Below, piece by piece: positions 51,551 through 62,304 of a stretch of DNA of 64,000 nucleotides. A model generated the notes under the pieces. That model had not been told where the DNA came from, did no database searches, and saw only the letters and a list, made by a program, of their open reading frames with translations. This DNA comes from Tranzscheliella williamsii. Lineage: Eukaryota; Basidiomycota; Ustilaginomycetes; Ustilaginales; Ustilaginaceae. Numbering within the stretch: the stretch's first letter is position 1; each line of letters opens with the position of its first letter. The stretch is from contig JALBYF010000004.1 of NCBI GenBank assembly GCA_023212725.1, forward strand, positions 124,001 through 188,000, written 5' to 3'. The translations under genes were made by a program, and so were the position numbers.

Positions 51551-51919
51551 CTAGGAGGAGGAAAACAGGCCTTTGAGCTTCTTCAGGCGGAGGCGTTGGG
51601 TGATGCGGATAGCGACGCTGCTGTCTCTCCTAGTGCGGCGGATGCTGGCTCGGTCGAAGGGGACGCCTGTGTCGTGGGCCGAGCCGACGAGGGTGGCGTC
51701 TTCGGCCCACGCCTTGTTGAACTCGGCCTGCCGCCGTGCCTGGTAGCGGCGGTCGCGCCTCTCCAGCTCGCTTCGCGAAACGCGCTCGGACGGGTGCAGG
51801 AAGACCATCCGCGCCGGCTCGCGAAACGCCCGCGGCGCCGTATACACCAGATACGGCATCTCGTCGCCTGACAACCGCAAAGTACCGTCACAAAGCTGGT
51901 ATGCCACACGCCACTCAGC
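51551..51919 (-). CDS. Unrecognised conserved-looking ORF, 5' end unresolved
   Basis: The frame runs from a good acceptor (TTTTGCCAG) before 51919 to a stop at 51551, encoding 122 residues. It has no ATG of its own near the beginning, so it is probably the last exon of a gene whose first exon lies within 51920-52100. The sequence AEWRVAYQLCDGTLRLSGDE starts like an ordered domain, and the body is Arg-rich (SELERRDRRYQARRQAEFNKAW). It ends with basic helices (RITQRLRLKKLKGLF). The composition is like small mitochondrial proteins, but I cannot name a family. The reading frame is real-looking by its codon bias toward C/G in third position. Confidence 0.5.
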   Translation of the reverse strand, partial: AEWRVAYQLCDGTLRLSGDEMPYLVYTAPRAFREPARMVFLHPSERVSRSELERRDRRYQARRQAEFNKAWAEDATLVGSAHDTGVPFDRASIRRTRRDSSVAIRITQRLRLKKLKGLFSSS

Positions 51920-52671
51920 CTGGCAAAATGGAAGGCGATCGCGCGAGGCAGTGGATAGCTACGGAGAATGGCAGCGTAGCTGTGCTCGAGGTGATGGACA
52001 GCGTCAAAGACAGATGGTGGTTAGAATCATAGCGAGCATCAGGGTGCGATATGCTAAGCCTGCGGTCGGCCATAGCACTGCCTACTCTTGCACCTTGCAC
52101 TTGGACTGTAGCTCAACACACTGTTCCCGCCGGCAGCCACCTGACTGAGGCGTCAGCTGGCGGCTACCGCGCAAGCAAGACGAGCGGTGACCCCAAACGT
52201 GCCTCTGCCGCGCCAGTCAGATTGCCCCAAGACTACTTAGCTCAATCCCATCATGGGAATCATGAATGGTCTCAGTGCGACTGCGAGGCAGGGGATGGGG
52301 ATGCCAGCCGAACCGAGCAGGACTCGAGTCGGATCGAGCATGCCGAAATGCCGTAAGGCGCGAGTCGCGTTAAACCCTGCTTTCTGGCGTGTTGGCTGTT
52401 GAATTATTTGGCGCCTCGTGATGCCGTTAGATCCAGTCGTTGAGCCGAGGATGGGCCTCGGTTCACGTTGGCTAACGGTGTGAGTATGAGTACGAACTTA
52501 ACATCGGCAACGTGGATGCCGTCCCGGTTAACACGTTTTGCAAGCGTGCAGAATTGGATTTTCGCCGATCTACGCTTATCTTGAGCCAGAGGCAAAGGTT
52601 GCATACCGGCAAAAAGTCAGAGAATCAGCGGTGGCTTCTTCTCGTCCAGTCCTCCAACCATAGCCTGCAAA
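51920..52671. other. Divergent upstream region before APT1
   Basis: These 752 bp hold the APT1 promoter and probably the missing first exon of the minus-strand gene ending at 51551. No other coding sequence is recognised. Confidence 0.4.
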
Positions 52672-53464
52672 ATGTCCGACGTTGCCCACCTCAAGTCCTT
52701 GTTTCGTAAGTGCGCTTGGCAGAGACAGGGTGCACCGGCGTGTCGATGCCAAAAGCAGGCGGCGATGGGTACTGACGCGCGCTCGTGCCATCTGTGCCGG
52801 TTCCTCTGCCCGTGGTAGGTTTCTACGATGACTACCCGAAGAAGGGGGTCCGTTTCTGCGACATCTTGCCCGTGCTGAGGGATCCGCTGGCGTTCGAGCT
52901 GTTGATCACCAACATCATGTCGCATATCTTCACGCACACCATTCCGGCGCTGGATGACAGCTCGCCGGCTTCGCAGACGCCGCTGGAGGCGGGCGCCAAG
53001 TCGTTCGGCAACCGCAAGATCGATGCGGTGGTCGGCCTCGACGCACGTGGCTTCCTGCTGGGTCCCACCATCGCCCAGCGACTGGGCTGTGCCTTTGTCC
53101 CCGTCCGCAAGACGGGCAAGCTTCCCGGCGCCTGCGTCCAGGCTATCTACGAAAAGGAGTACGGCCAGGACATTTTCGAAATGCAGCAGGAATCCCTTCC
53201 CCCCAACTCACGCGTCCTCGTGATCGACGACCTCATCGCCACCGGCGGCTCCGCTAAGGCCGCCGGCGAGCTCGTTAAGAAACTCAACTCCACCGTCGTC
53301 GAGTACGTCTTTGTCGTCGCCATCCCCTTCCTCAAAGGCGCCGAACAGCTCGACGCTCCCTCTTATCAGTAAGTTTTCTTTCTTCTCCGCTCTCCTATAC
53401 CAAGCGACACCTCCCTACTAACACCACCCTTGTTGGTCTCAACAGCCTCGTCGACGTCGACTAA
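52672..53464 (+). CDS. APT1: Adenine phosphoribosyltransferase
   Basis: This cytosolic purine salvage enzyme makes AMP from adenine and PRPP. Three exons (52672-52705, 52819-53368, 53446-53464) splice in phase across introns of 113 and 77 bp to 200 aa. The short first exon encodes MSDVAHLKSLF and the last only the C-terminal LVDVD and stop. Conserved segments are VGLDARGFLLGP, FVPVRKTGKLPG, YEKEYGQDIFE and the PRPP-binding loop VLVIDDLIATGGSA. A stretch of about 15 residues between helix and strand (DDSSPASQTPLEAG) is longer than in yeast Apt1. It converges with RPN7, 130 bp from stop to stop. Confidence 0.95.
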
Positions 53465-53594
53465 GAGGTTCGTGCTCGCTGGAGGCGGTCCCTCACCTTA
53501 CCCTATATGTACACACCACCGATATAATTCGGGTCTAGCATAGCCGAGCGCGGAGGGATGCGTATTACCATGTGCAGGCGAAGCGGCGAAGCGT

Positions 53595-54877
53595 CTAAAG
53601 CGCAGTGCGCGAAAGTTTCTGCAGAGAGTCTGTAACGCAGCACGCAAGCAGGAGGGGTGGAGGGTGGGAGTCGGGTCAGCATACTGTGTCAGGCCGCGGC
53701 TGTGAGATGCAAGCGTGCGCTTGGAAGACTTACTGAGCAACACGTCGCCCTCTTTGATGATCTTGGTGTACTGGGCGTTCTTGTGGTCCGGCCTTCGTGT
53801 CTCGACGATGCCATGCACCTTGTCAATCACGGCGGGCAGCCGGCCGGAAGAGATGAACCGCGAGAGTTCACTGTCGATGAACTCGCCGGAGACACCAAAG
53901 GCGGTGGCCATGTTGTCGATCGAAAGCGACTGGTAGCTCTCCAGCAGCTGCGAGTAGGCGATGATGCGCATCTCCCTTACATAGAAGCGGCCGTGTTGGT
54001 GGAGCACCCGCGAGGAGAGCACATGTGCCTGTTCGACTTCGGCAAGCGCACGGAAGAAGTTGCCGTATTCGCACGCGTAGAGGCTGCTGACGTAGGCTCG
54101 CAAGTGAGGGATCTCGTCGATGACCTGCAGCACCTCTGGCGAGTCGATAATCTCCTTCTTCAGGTCGGTTCTTTTCAATGTCAGTGCGTTGGCCAAGACG
54201 GTCAGCGTGACGAACTCGTTGTAGTCCAGCAGCTCCGTCGCCGTGAAGGTGCTGAGCGCTTCTAGGAAGAGCTGGCCGCCCGCCTTAAAGTCTCGAATGG
54301 AAAGCAGATGCAAGCCTTCATACACCTTCAGCCGATTCCTTCGGTCCCAGTCGCCTCCTTCCTCGACAAGCTTTTTAGCCTCGGCGATGGACGAAATGAC
54401 CACGTCTGTATCGCCGAAGAAGAGGCCGATCCGAATCTTTGTCAGCGTCAGGTCAAGCTTGGATCCGAGGCCGGCTCCCTTAGAGATGGCGATGTTATGT
54501 GCCTCGAGCGCCTTCTCCTTGTCACCGATCTTGGCAAAGTACGCTGCCCTCTGGCGCAATACACCGTTGATCTCCATCTCTCCGTCGTTCTCCTCCACTG
54601 CCTTTTGCTGCTCGTCGAGTTTTTCCAGCTCTTCCTTGTTTTTTGCTTCGAGCTTCTGCATCAACGCTTTGTCCTCCGTAACAAGGCCTTTCAATGATGG
54701 CTCGCTCAGAACCAATTGATAGTATGGCGCCATTTCATCCTTCTCCACGCCGTCCAAAAGCGCCTTTTGCGTCGTCTCGACGACCGCTGCCGGCAAGTGG
54801 TTGGAGTGCTGAGCTAGCTGGAAGAGGTGCTGCTGCAACTTCAAGTTGGGAATCGGCTGGACATTGTCGTCATCCAT
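53595..54877 (-). CDS. RPN7: 26S proteasome regulatory subunit Rpn7 (PSMD6)
   Basis: Rpn7 is a PCI-domain subunit of the proteasome lid. Two exons (54877-53734 and 53629-53595) across a 104 bp intron give 392 aa, close to the usual 389-429. The N-terminal helices and TPR-like repeats (GDKEKALEAHNIAISKG, LTKIRIGLFFGD) lead to the PCI domain (about 210-355) with LLDYNEFVTLTVL, YSQLLESYQSLSIDNMATAFGVS and DSELSRFISSGRLPAVIDKV. Splicing restores the conserved C-terminal helix GDVLLNSLQKLSRTAL, while the unspliced frame runs on into unrelated sequence. The terminal exon has only 35 nt. Confidence 0.95.
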
Positions 54878-55346
54878 TTTGATTGGTGTGCCGCTTACCG
54901 CGTGGCGAGATGATGACTATGTGCAGTGCTCGGAATCGTCGATACCGATAGCTCTATCTGAGGGTGATGTGAAGGAACGGTGGGGCTCTGATATGTGTTG
55001 CTTGGGACGCGGCCTCTAACTGCGAGTTCCAGACGGTGGTGGAGGTGAACACGAAGCGATCACAGTTTGCTTATATAAGCTACTCACAAAACACTCTAAC
55101 ATGTTTGCACGCCAGTAAAACAAAGTGCGCGACCGCACACTCACTCGCACACTGCTGTGAACTTTCCCACTCGCCCGACGTATCTTCCCATGACAAGTTG
55201 CCTCGAAGATTGAGTGTCTGGACGGTGACCATTGAACCAGGTAGGCCTGCTCTAAGTGAGCTGAAAAGTGAACGGCATACAGGGCCACATTTTGGGTAAT
55301 CTTGCTGATATGGGCGACGATTCATGGCTGGGGCGTGTTTCCAATG
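54878..55346. other. Intergenic region between Y14 stop and RPN7 start
   Basis: These 469 bp hold the Y14 3' UTR and the RPN7 promoter. No other gene is seen. Confidence 0.5.
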
Positions 55347-56148
55347 TCATCCGTGACCCGGGCTTCGACTCCTGTTTCTACTTGAAGCGGCTGGCGCTCT
55401 CCTTCCACCGGCTGTTCCTCGAATCGTAGCCCCGCCAGCGGGTGGCCGCACAAATGCATAATCAGCCTTGAGCGGCTCGTCTAACAGAGTGAGGCCGTTT
55501 TGGCATGCTTCTATCGCCGCCTTTGCTTCTTCTTGTGCGTCGAACTGTAGTAAGGCGTAGCCCTGTATTGTCGAGCAGCAAGCGACAGGTATTAGCAAGT
55601 GGGCAGCGATGGGCACAAGACCTCTATAAGATATTCAGACTACGCGGAAGGAACGTACCTTTACGTAGCCAGTTCTTCTGTCCAGATTCAGATGGCAGTC
55701 TTTGACGTTGCCGTAGTCGGCGAACTTGTCAATCACTTCTTCCTCTGATGCCTCCTCATGCACGTTTGTGACAATGATCACCCAGCCCTCGACAGCTGTA
55801 GCCAGGAAGAACCACATAGCCTGTCAGCGCTCGTAATGGAGAAAGGAGTGATAGCAACCCGACCCCAACCTACATCTCACTGCTCGATCTTCGCTGTCCT
55901 TGGCTTCGTCCAGCGTTTCGAAGCGGCCGGCCTTGACACCGTCGAAAGCGGGACCGTCACCGCGGGGGTCGAAACCTCTTCCTTTACGCTTCACGTTTGG
56001 ATCTGGAGACACCAAAGGGTGCCGTGTGTCTTGTCAGCGTTCAGATCGCGGCGGAGAGACAAACCCAAAAAAGCAGCTTACCATCATCCATATCAACGTC
56101 ATCGACCACGGCGCGGTCATCGCCCATATCGACCTCGGCGTCGGACAT
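55347..56148 (-). CDS. Y14: Exon junction complex protein Y14 (RBM8A)
   Basis: Y14 binds Mago and sits on spliced mRNA as part of the exon junction complex. Four exons (56148-56082, 56002-55874, 55795-55659, 55562-55347) with introns of 79, 78 and 96 bp give 182 aa. The acidic start [11 protein letters not shown] is followed by KRKGRGFD and by RSVEGW, which is reconstituted by the GTAGGT donor and is conserved in Y14. The RRM (about 65-150) reads [40 protein letters not shown] and ADYAFVRPP. The tail is the usual Arg/Ser-rich [10 protein letters not shown]. The gene shares a 353 bp divergent promoter with HPR1. Confidence 0.94.
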
Positions 56149-56501
56149 AGCTGACGTCACCCAGGTTTCCACTGGCGGCTTAGCGTCTTATGTGAGCCCG
56201 CAATGCAGCGATGCTAGACGGAAAGAGCTTAAGCGCAGGATCATGAACGAGGAGAAGCAAGCAATCACGTCAAACATGTCCATGTCGAAATACAAACAAC
56301 AGGCTGGCAGAAAGTGGAGAAGGGTCCCACGGGCATTTCAAAACTAAGCTTCTGTTTGTTGTAATTACAAGAGGGATAGACGCGATGGACCAACAGCGAA
56401 GAAGAAGAAGCTAGGGTCAGACGGACTCCCGTCATTACCATCTACTTCGTTTACGTCCACCCGTTCTTCTTGCTGCAGTGTGCTTTGGTTTGGCAGGTAA
56501 G
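56149..56501. promoter_or_regulatory. Bidirectional promoter of Y14 and HPR1
   Basis: Only 353 bp separate the start codons of two mRNP-assembly genes on opposite strands. No TATA box or unique motif stands out. A CTCTT/CTTCTTC-type pyrimidine stretch precedes the HPR1 ATG. Confidence 0.6.
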
Positions 56502-59186
56502 ATGTTGTCTTCCGAGCAGGCTGTCGAAGGCCTCAGGCAGGCGCTGGGTCAGCTCATCCCAACACTGCTCGAAAGCCTGGCCGAGCTGCGTCGACAGCAT
56601 CCTGCACAGCTTCTGCTACCTCCCACACTTGTCCTCGAGACGCTAAAGCCACTCGCAAATTCGCCCGAGCTCAAGGCCTCGTTTGCTATCAACACATCCC
56701 CCAGTGGAACAGAAAAAGACGACTCCGCCATCCGGATACGCAATCTGTGCCTGGAGGTCAGCAACAACGAATTCCGAAAGTTTGTCTTCGATGCTTCAGG
56801 AGTGTCCGCTGCGGTGGACGTCGCACAAGAGTTGTCGCCAGCAACATTGAAGACAGTATTTGACCACCTCGATGTGATCCTTGCGCTGTCATTGGAGGAT
56901 CTGGTGGACCCGACGTTGCCCCTGACACTCGTGGAAGAGTTGATCGAGGCCAACCCGATTTCCTCGGGCTCTCATCTGTTCGGGTACGCAGAGTCTCGCG
57001 TCAAGCCATTGACCATTGATCTGCATCCCACCAAGGGCAAAGGGCTCGTGCTCCTCCGCACCTGCAACGAGCTGCTGAGAAGGCTATCGAAGCCTTCGCA
57101 GAAGCACACAGTCTTTGCAGGCCGCATCCTCAGCTTACTTGCAGCCGTTTTCCCACTTGGAGAACGAAGCGGTGTGAATCTGCGCGGAGACTTCAATGTC
57201 GAGAATAAGACGGTGATTCAGAAAGAAGCGGAAACAAGCAACGGTGTGGCCCGACCGGACGATGTTGCAACCAGCGGCAACGAAGAAGAGGACAAGGACG
57301 CCATCTTCAAGGTCACGTATGGCTTCTATGAGCTGTTTTGGAAGTTGCAACGTTTCTTCTCCAATCCTCCACTGCTCATGGGAGCTGGTCTCGATGGCTC
57401 GCGGCCGTCAACAAGAAGCGCAACTCCGATAGCAACACTAGCTGCTGACGGCGACACTGCTGACCCAGATACAGCAGGGGCCGACGATGATCCGGCGCCC
57501 GACGGAGCCAAAGGTCCAATGGCCGAACTGAGAATTAGCACAAAAAAGATCCTTGAGCTGTTTGGCGCTGTCACCAAGAGAGAGAGAGAGTTGGCTGGCG
57601 CCGCTGCTGCCGAAGGGGCAAAGTCCGGCGTTAACAGCAACAACAAGCGCATCCAGTCTTACGATACTCAGACACCCGCTGGCTTCTTCGCGGGCCAGTC
57701 CATTGGAACGGCCGTACCCGGCGAATCAACTGATCAGCCGCAGAAAAGACTGAAACCAGACATTATTGGCGGAGTCCTAACCGATGAAGCGACAGATGTT
57801 GTGATGGAACAGACGGGCAACAGCGACGACACCGACACCGCCAGTGGCCACTTCTTTCCGAAATATCTCACTGGCCGCAAGCTGTTTGAGTATGAGATCC
57901 GTGACGCATCGTTTCGCAAGCACGTTCTGGTGCAATACCTGGTCCTCTTTCAGTATCTGCTCTCTTTCACTCCAGCAGCCAAGGAGAAGTGGAAGGAGTG
58001 GAAGAACAAGACACTGCAGGCGCTGTTCACATTGGAAGAGGCTGACGAAAAGTGGATCCGGTCGACGTGGCGGGAGATCCAGGCGCTGATCCGCGAGATC
58101 CAACCGGATGGACGCATGTTCCTGGATGCGGTCTTGGAGATCTTGAAGAGGGAGGCCAACTGGATTCGATGGAAGACCGAATCGTGCCCTTCGATCGAGA
58201 AGCCTCCACTGTCCGCCGAGCAGATCTCTGCGTTTGCTTCGGCGCGTCAGTCGCTGGCGAAAAGGCCTGAGCCGTATGCGCACAAGCTGGGCACAGCAGC
58301 GCTGAGCGAGCTCTGGCTGGATGGACTGCCTCCACCGACACCGGGAACCCGCAAGACAGAGGACGAGATGGGTATGGAGATCACCATCACGACGGACGGT
58401 CTAGAGGAGCTCGAGTTCATGCCGCCGATACCAAGTGTTGAACACTACGAAAAGTCGATCAAGCGCGAGCAGATGAAAGCAAACTTGCGGAAGAAACAGC
58501 TTGGAATCGACCCCGAGACGCCTGCAGGACAGTTGAACAAGGAAGAGCACGAGAAACTGGATGGGGATGAACGAATGCAAGCAACGCTGGAAACCATACA
58601 GAGCTTGGCCTGGAGGGCTTTGCGCGTGGCCAGTCGGAACCATCTTCACTTGTTTGGAAAGATGGACCAGCCAGAAAACATCAGTGGGCTGCTACAGGCC
58701 ATTGAGGATGAAAGGAATCCTAAGCCCCAGCCCAAGGCCAAGGCCAGGCCTAAGCCGAAGGCGAAGACCGAGGCCGATGTGGAAGCTGTAGAGGAGGGCA
58801 AGACCGAGGTAAACGGCGCTGCGGAGGACGATAACCTCAGCGGGTCTGCCGTGAGAATGCAGCTATTGGAAGGAGCGGGAGGCAATGGAACAGTGGAAGC
58901 GGACACCGTCGAGGCCAAGGAGCCAGAAAAGGTACAAACGACTGATGCTGCCGCTGCTGTTGACGCCAGCGAAATGACGGAGACGCAGGATGTAAAAGAG
59001 CCTGCAGAGACAGCCGCTGTTCCCGTTGCCGTGCCTGCCGTCCCCTCCTCTTCGGACGCTGCAGTTGATGCTGTCCCAAAACGGACTCAACCGGACGAAC
59101 CTGAAGAGAAGACTGGGGCACCCGGCGGCGAGGCGCAGCCAATGGCAAACAGCGAGGATATCGAGATGGAAGAAGCCACGGCCTGA
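56502..59186 (+). CDS. HPR1: THO complex subunit 1 (Hpr1)
   Basis: THO/TREX couples transcription elongation to mRNA export and prevents R-loops. This subunit is 894 aa in one exon. The THOC1 domain covers about 60-640. Clear parts are LRIRNLCLEV-type N-terminal helices, GKGLVLLRTCNELLRRLSK, FAGRILSLLAAVFPLGERSGVN, YGFYELFWKLQRFFSNPP, FPKYLTGRKLFEYEIRDASFRKHVLVQYLVLFQYL and NWIRWKTESCP. The C-terminal 200 residues are disordered, with a Lys-Pro repeat (KPQPKAKARPKPKAK) followed by an acidic Glu/Ala-rich end. The ATG at 56502 is the first in frame. Confidence 0.92.
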   Translation: MLSSEQAVEGLRQALGQLIPTLLESLAELRRQHPAQLLLPPTLVLETLKPLANSPELKASFAINTSPSGTEKDDSAIRIRNLCLEVSNNEFRKFVFDASGVSAAVDVAQELSPATLKTVFDHLDVILALSLEDLVDPTLPLTLVEELIEANPISSGSHLFGYAESRVKPLTIDLHPTKGKGLVLLRTCNELLRRLSKPSQKHTVFAGRILSLLAAVFPLGERSGVNLRGDFNVENKTVIQKEAETSNGVARPDDVATSGNEEEDKDAIFKVTYGFYELFWKLQRFFSNPPLLMGAGLDGSRPSTRSATPIATLAADGDTADPDTAGADDDPAPDGAKGPMAELRISTKKILELFGAVTKRERELAGAAAAEGAKSGVNSNNKRIQSYDTQTPAGFFAGQSIGTAVPGESTDQPQKRLKPDIIGGVLTDEATDVVMEQTGNSDDTDTASGHFFPKYLTGRKLFEYEIRDASFRKHVLVQYLVLFQYLLSFTPAAKEKWKEWKNKTLQALFTLEEADEKWIRSTWREIQALIREIQPDGRMFLDAVLEILKREANWIRWKTESCPSIEKPPLSAEQISAFASARQSLAKRPEPYAHKLGTAALSELWLDGLPPPTPGTRKTEDEMGMEITITTDGLEELEFMPPIPSVEHYEKSIKREQMKANLRKKQLGIDPETPAGQLNKEEHEKLDGDERMQATLETIQSLAWRALRVASRNHLHLFGKMDQPENISGLLQAIEDERNPKPQPKAKARPKPKAKTEADVEAVEEGKTEVNGAAEDDNLSGSAVRMQLLEGAGGNGTVEADTVEAKEPEKVQTTDAAAAVDASEMTETQDVKEPAETAAVPVAVPAVPSSSDAAVDAVPKRTQPDEPEEKTGAPGGEAQPMANSEDIEMEEATA

Positions 59187-59914
59187 GCATGCTCTTGGTC
59201 ATTTCCTCATGTAATACAACACACACATTGTACGAATAAATCCTGCAACCTGGCCTTGCATATGCTCCAAAAGTTGCAGTACCCGTATGGTTGGACTAGG
59301 AGCAGCAGGTAGTGCCGGGTCCACAACGTCGAGCGCAGAGTGGAGAGGCGAAAGCTGGAGAGAGGCTGATCATGGCCGCAGTCCGGAGTAGGTCGGAATA
59401 CAAACACGCGCTATTCAGTTCCACCCCGCACTCCTGAACGCTACAGGTGCGAAAGCACATATAACTATACAAATTCCTCATCGATATTAGTAAGATAAGT
59501 TATGTCGGGTTGAATACACTGTCGTGTGATTCTGTTGGATGATTGAACTAGGAAAAGGCAGATGTAGAACAAGCACTGGAGCAGTGTCCTGCGATGCGCT
59601 GCTTGATGCGACCCGGCTAAGGATGGACTCTCTCACAAGATAACCTAGCTTGGCTGACCATACTTGCTCACCGCCGAGCTGACTGGGGCTGCAGCTTTGG
59701 AAGCTGGCGATCTCGAGGCGTTGCGGACGTCGCTGTGCATCTTTGCCACGTCCCATCACCATCCGTGACCGTGTCCAATCGCGCCCGTCGAAGCCAGTTT
59801 CGCATTCAGTTGGCTGCAGCATCAGGTGGCCGTCGCAGCTTGGCACAGAGTGGAACGCGTTGCATCCCTTATTATCTGCCCTTGGCCCACGCTGTCCAGC
59901 TACCTACCGCAACC
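59187..59914. other. Intergenic region after HPR1
   Basis: These 728 bp hold the HPR1 3' UTR, which is AT-rich near 59460-59530, and the upstream sequence of the small gene at 59915. No other gene is recognised. Confidence 0.45.
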
Positions 59915-60194
59915 ATGGCGACCGACAGGCTCAACAACATCAAGGGCCACCTTGCAGGCGACAACGGCATGAACCAGACCGGTAAGCATCTATTCTCCTT
60001 TGGGCTCCTGCTCCTCTCCATCGGCATCCCTGTTCTTGCTCCTGTCAGATGGTTGGCCCAAACGTACTGGGGCGGCCACTTTCAAGTGGGGCAGCCACTT
60101 TCAAGGTTGGGTTGAGTGCGTACCTCTGAATTTGGGGCGAATTCATTTACGATTCTGGCCCTTGTTGAATCTCGCTCTAGGGCTGAGCAGCTGA
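59915..60194 (+). CDS. Short candidate gene, 70 aa
   Basis: An ATG in excellent context (CAACCATGGC) opens MATDRLNNIKGHLAGDNGMNQT. A GTAAGC donor at 59982 and a CTGTCAG acceptor ending at 60048 remove a 67 bp intron in phase, continuing DGWPKRTGAATFKWGSHFQGW. After about residue 45 the composition turns less protein-like, so a further intron (GTGCGT donor near 60117) or an earlier end is possible. I do not recognise a family. The start resembles the amphipathic N-termini of small peroxisomal or mitochondrial proteins, but that is only an impression. It could also be a transcribed leader of AAT2, whose ATG lies 287 bp downstream. Confidence 0.42.
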
Positions 60195-60481
60195 GCCTCG
60201 GCTTGACCCTCACCCTGACCACGCAGTCGGCAATCTCGCGCAGCTCAGTGGCTTCATTGTTGTGTTGCTGTGACCAGCCAACACTGAATCCTTCCTGCCA
60301 GCCACTCGACATTTACCATTGCCAGTGCACCTCTCCCGCGCCTCTCCCGCACCTCTTCTCTCGCTCTCTCGCACTTGTCTCTTGCACATCTAAAAGCGTC
60401 TAAGCTGGCTCGCACAACTTCATCACCCGTCCTTTCCTCTTTCGCTGCAATCGCTCGATTCCATATACCGAACGCTAACAC

Positions 60482-61830
60482 ATGATGGGATCCCTTTCCG
60501 ATTCAGCTCTCACCGTATGGAGCTCGGTTCCCAACGCCCCCGAAGATGCGTAAGTTCCAGTTAGCGACCCCTGTCATGGATTTTGTCCATTTACTGACCC
60601 CTTTGACTGCCCTATTGTTACATCGGCATCAGCATCTTCAAACTAACCGCCTCGTATAAGGCAGACACATACGCCAACAAGGTCAACCTCGGTGTCGGCG
60701 CCTACAGAGATAACAATGGCAAGCCCTACGTCCTCCCTTCCGTTAAGCAGGCTCAGACCGCTCTCATTGCCGACGAAACCGTAGATCATGAGTATCTCAA
60801 TATCACTGGCCTCCCCGAATTCACCAGCGCTGCTGCCAAGCTAATCCTCGGCGCCGGTTCCGCCGCCATCGCAGAAAAGCGCGTTGCCTCGGTGCAGACC
60901 ATTTCCGGCACCGGCGCCAACCACTTGGGCGCTGTCTTCCTTGAGCGATTCTACCAGTTTCAAAAGCTTGGCGTAGACAAGCAGATCTACATCTCAAATC
61001 CCACCTGGGCTAATCACAAGGCCATCTTCAACTCCATCGGCATCAAGCCTGTCGACTATCCCTACTACGATCCCAAGACCATTGCCCTTGACTTTGCCGG
61101 GTTCACCAACACGTTGAAGTCGGCCCAAGACCAGAGCATTTTCTTGTTACATGCTTGCGCTCACAACCCCACCGGCGTCGACCCAACACAAGAACAATGG
61201 AAGCAGATTGCCGACATCTTTGTCCAGAAGGGCCACTTTGCCTTCTTCGACTGCGCCTACCAGGGTTTCGCCTCGGGTGATCTCGATCGCGATGCATGGG
61301 CGGTGCGCCACTTTGTCTCGCGCAAGAGCATCCCTCTCCTCATCTGCCAGAGTTTCGCCAAGAATGCGGGGCTGTATGGCGAGCGAGTTGGTGCTCTTCA
61401 CCTTGTCTCGGCCACTTCAGAGCAGAACCAGGCTGTCTTCTCGCAGCTCGCTCTGATCCAGCGAGCCGAGATCTCGAATCCTCCCGCTTTTGGCGCCAGA
61501 GTCGTCACCATGATCCTTACCGACCCTAAGCTTCTCCAGCAGTGGCAGAAGGACGTAGAGGAGATGGCTGGCAGGATCATCTCTATGCGAGAGAGCCTCT
61601 TCAACCTACTCACCAAAAAGCTGCAGACACCTGGCAACTGGGACCACATTCTGAAACAGATTGGCATGTTCACCTTCCTCGGCCTCAATACCACCCAGTG
61701 CAAGCGCTTGCTCGAAGAGGGCCACATCTATCTCACCGCCAACTCAAGAATCTCCATGGCCGGCCTGACCACACACAACGTCGAGTACGTAGCTAGCTGG
61801 ATTGACAAGGTGGTCCGAGAGGCCAACTGA
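60482..61830 (+). CDS. AAT2: Aspartate aminotransferase, cytosolic type
   Basis: This PLP enzyme interconverts aspartate and 2-oxoglutarate with oxaloacetate and glutamate. Two exons (60482-60549 and 60633-61830) across an 83 bp intron give 421 aa. Hallmarks are FKLTASYKAD, KVNLGVGAYRDNNGKPYVLPSV, the substrate-loop SGTGANHLG, HACAHNPTGVDP, FFDCAYQGFASGDLD and the PLP lysine in QSFAKNAGLYGERVGA (Lys266). There is no mitochondrial presequence and no clear peroxisomal C-terminus (it ends VVREAN), so a cytosolic site is likely. The start has two ATGs in a row (60482 and 60485). An internal methionine codon at 60892 is not a start, since exon sequence before it is highly conserved. Confidence 0.95.
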
Positions 61831-62304
61831 GCCACGCCAATTTCCTCACCACGCCGATCATCACCGAGATTAGAGAATTCATACATCCACAAATTCACAT
61901 TGACTTGACTGTGCCGCGTACAAACCCCGCTTCGGACTGCGAGGTGGGCCGGGGCGAAAGGCCTTGTTGGCCTGTCTGAAGTGGCGGAATGCATCTTATA
62001 GTCCTTATATTGCTGGTGGATATCAAGAGGCTAGACATACTCGACAGTGGGCGGGCGCGACCTATCCCCTCGACACAATAACGTGCAATCCGGACCTCGA
62101 CGGGTATGACGATGGCTAGATAGCGAGCAAGTTAGGGCCTCCGCGATCGGCAATCACGTCGCTTGCCCCGACTTGATGTTACCCACCGCCACAGTGGCAA
62201 CTGGGCAACCGTTGCTTACGCGTCATGTGACTCAGGCCAGACCCGATCGCTGATGCACGTGCAACCATGGCTATATGCGGCTCGTTTCGGGAAGAAGGAC
62301 GCTA
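61831..62304. other. Convergent intergenic region
   Basis: These 474 bp lie between the stops of AAT2 and the ribokinase gene and should hold both 3' UTRs. Nothing else is seen. Confidence 0.5.

Noticed and set aside
60892..61830. Aspartate aminotransferase starting at 60892
   Set aside because: Conserved sequence (KVNLGVGAYRDNNGKPYVLP) lies upstream in the same frame and joins a 22-codon first exon through a good intron.
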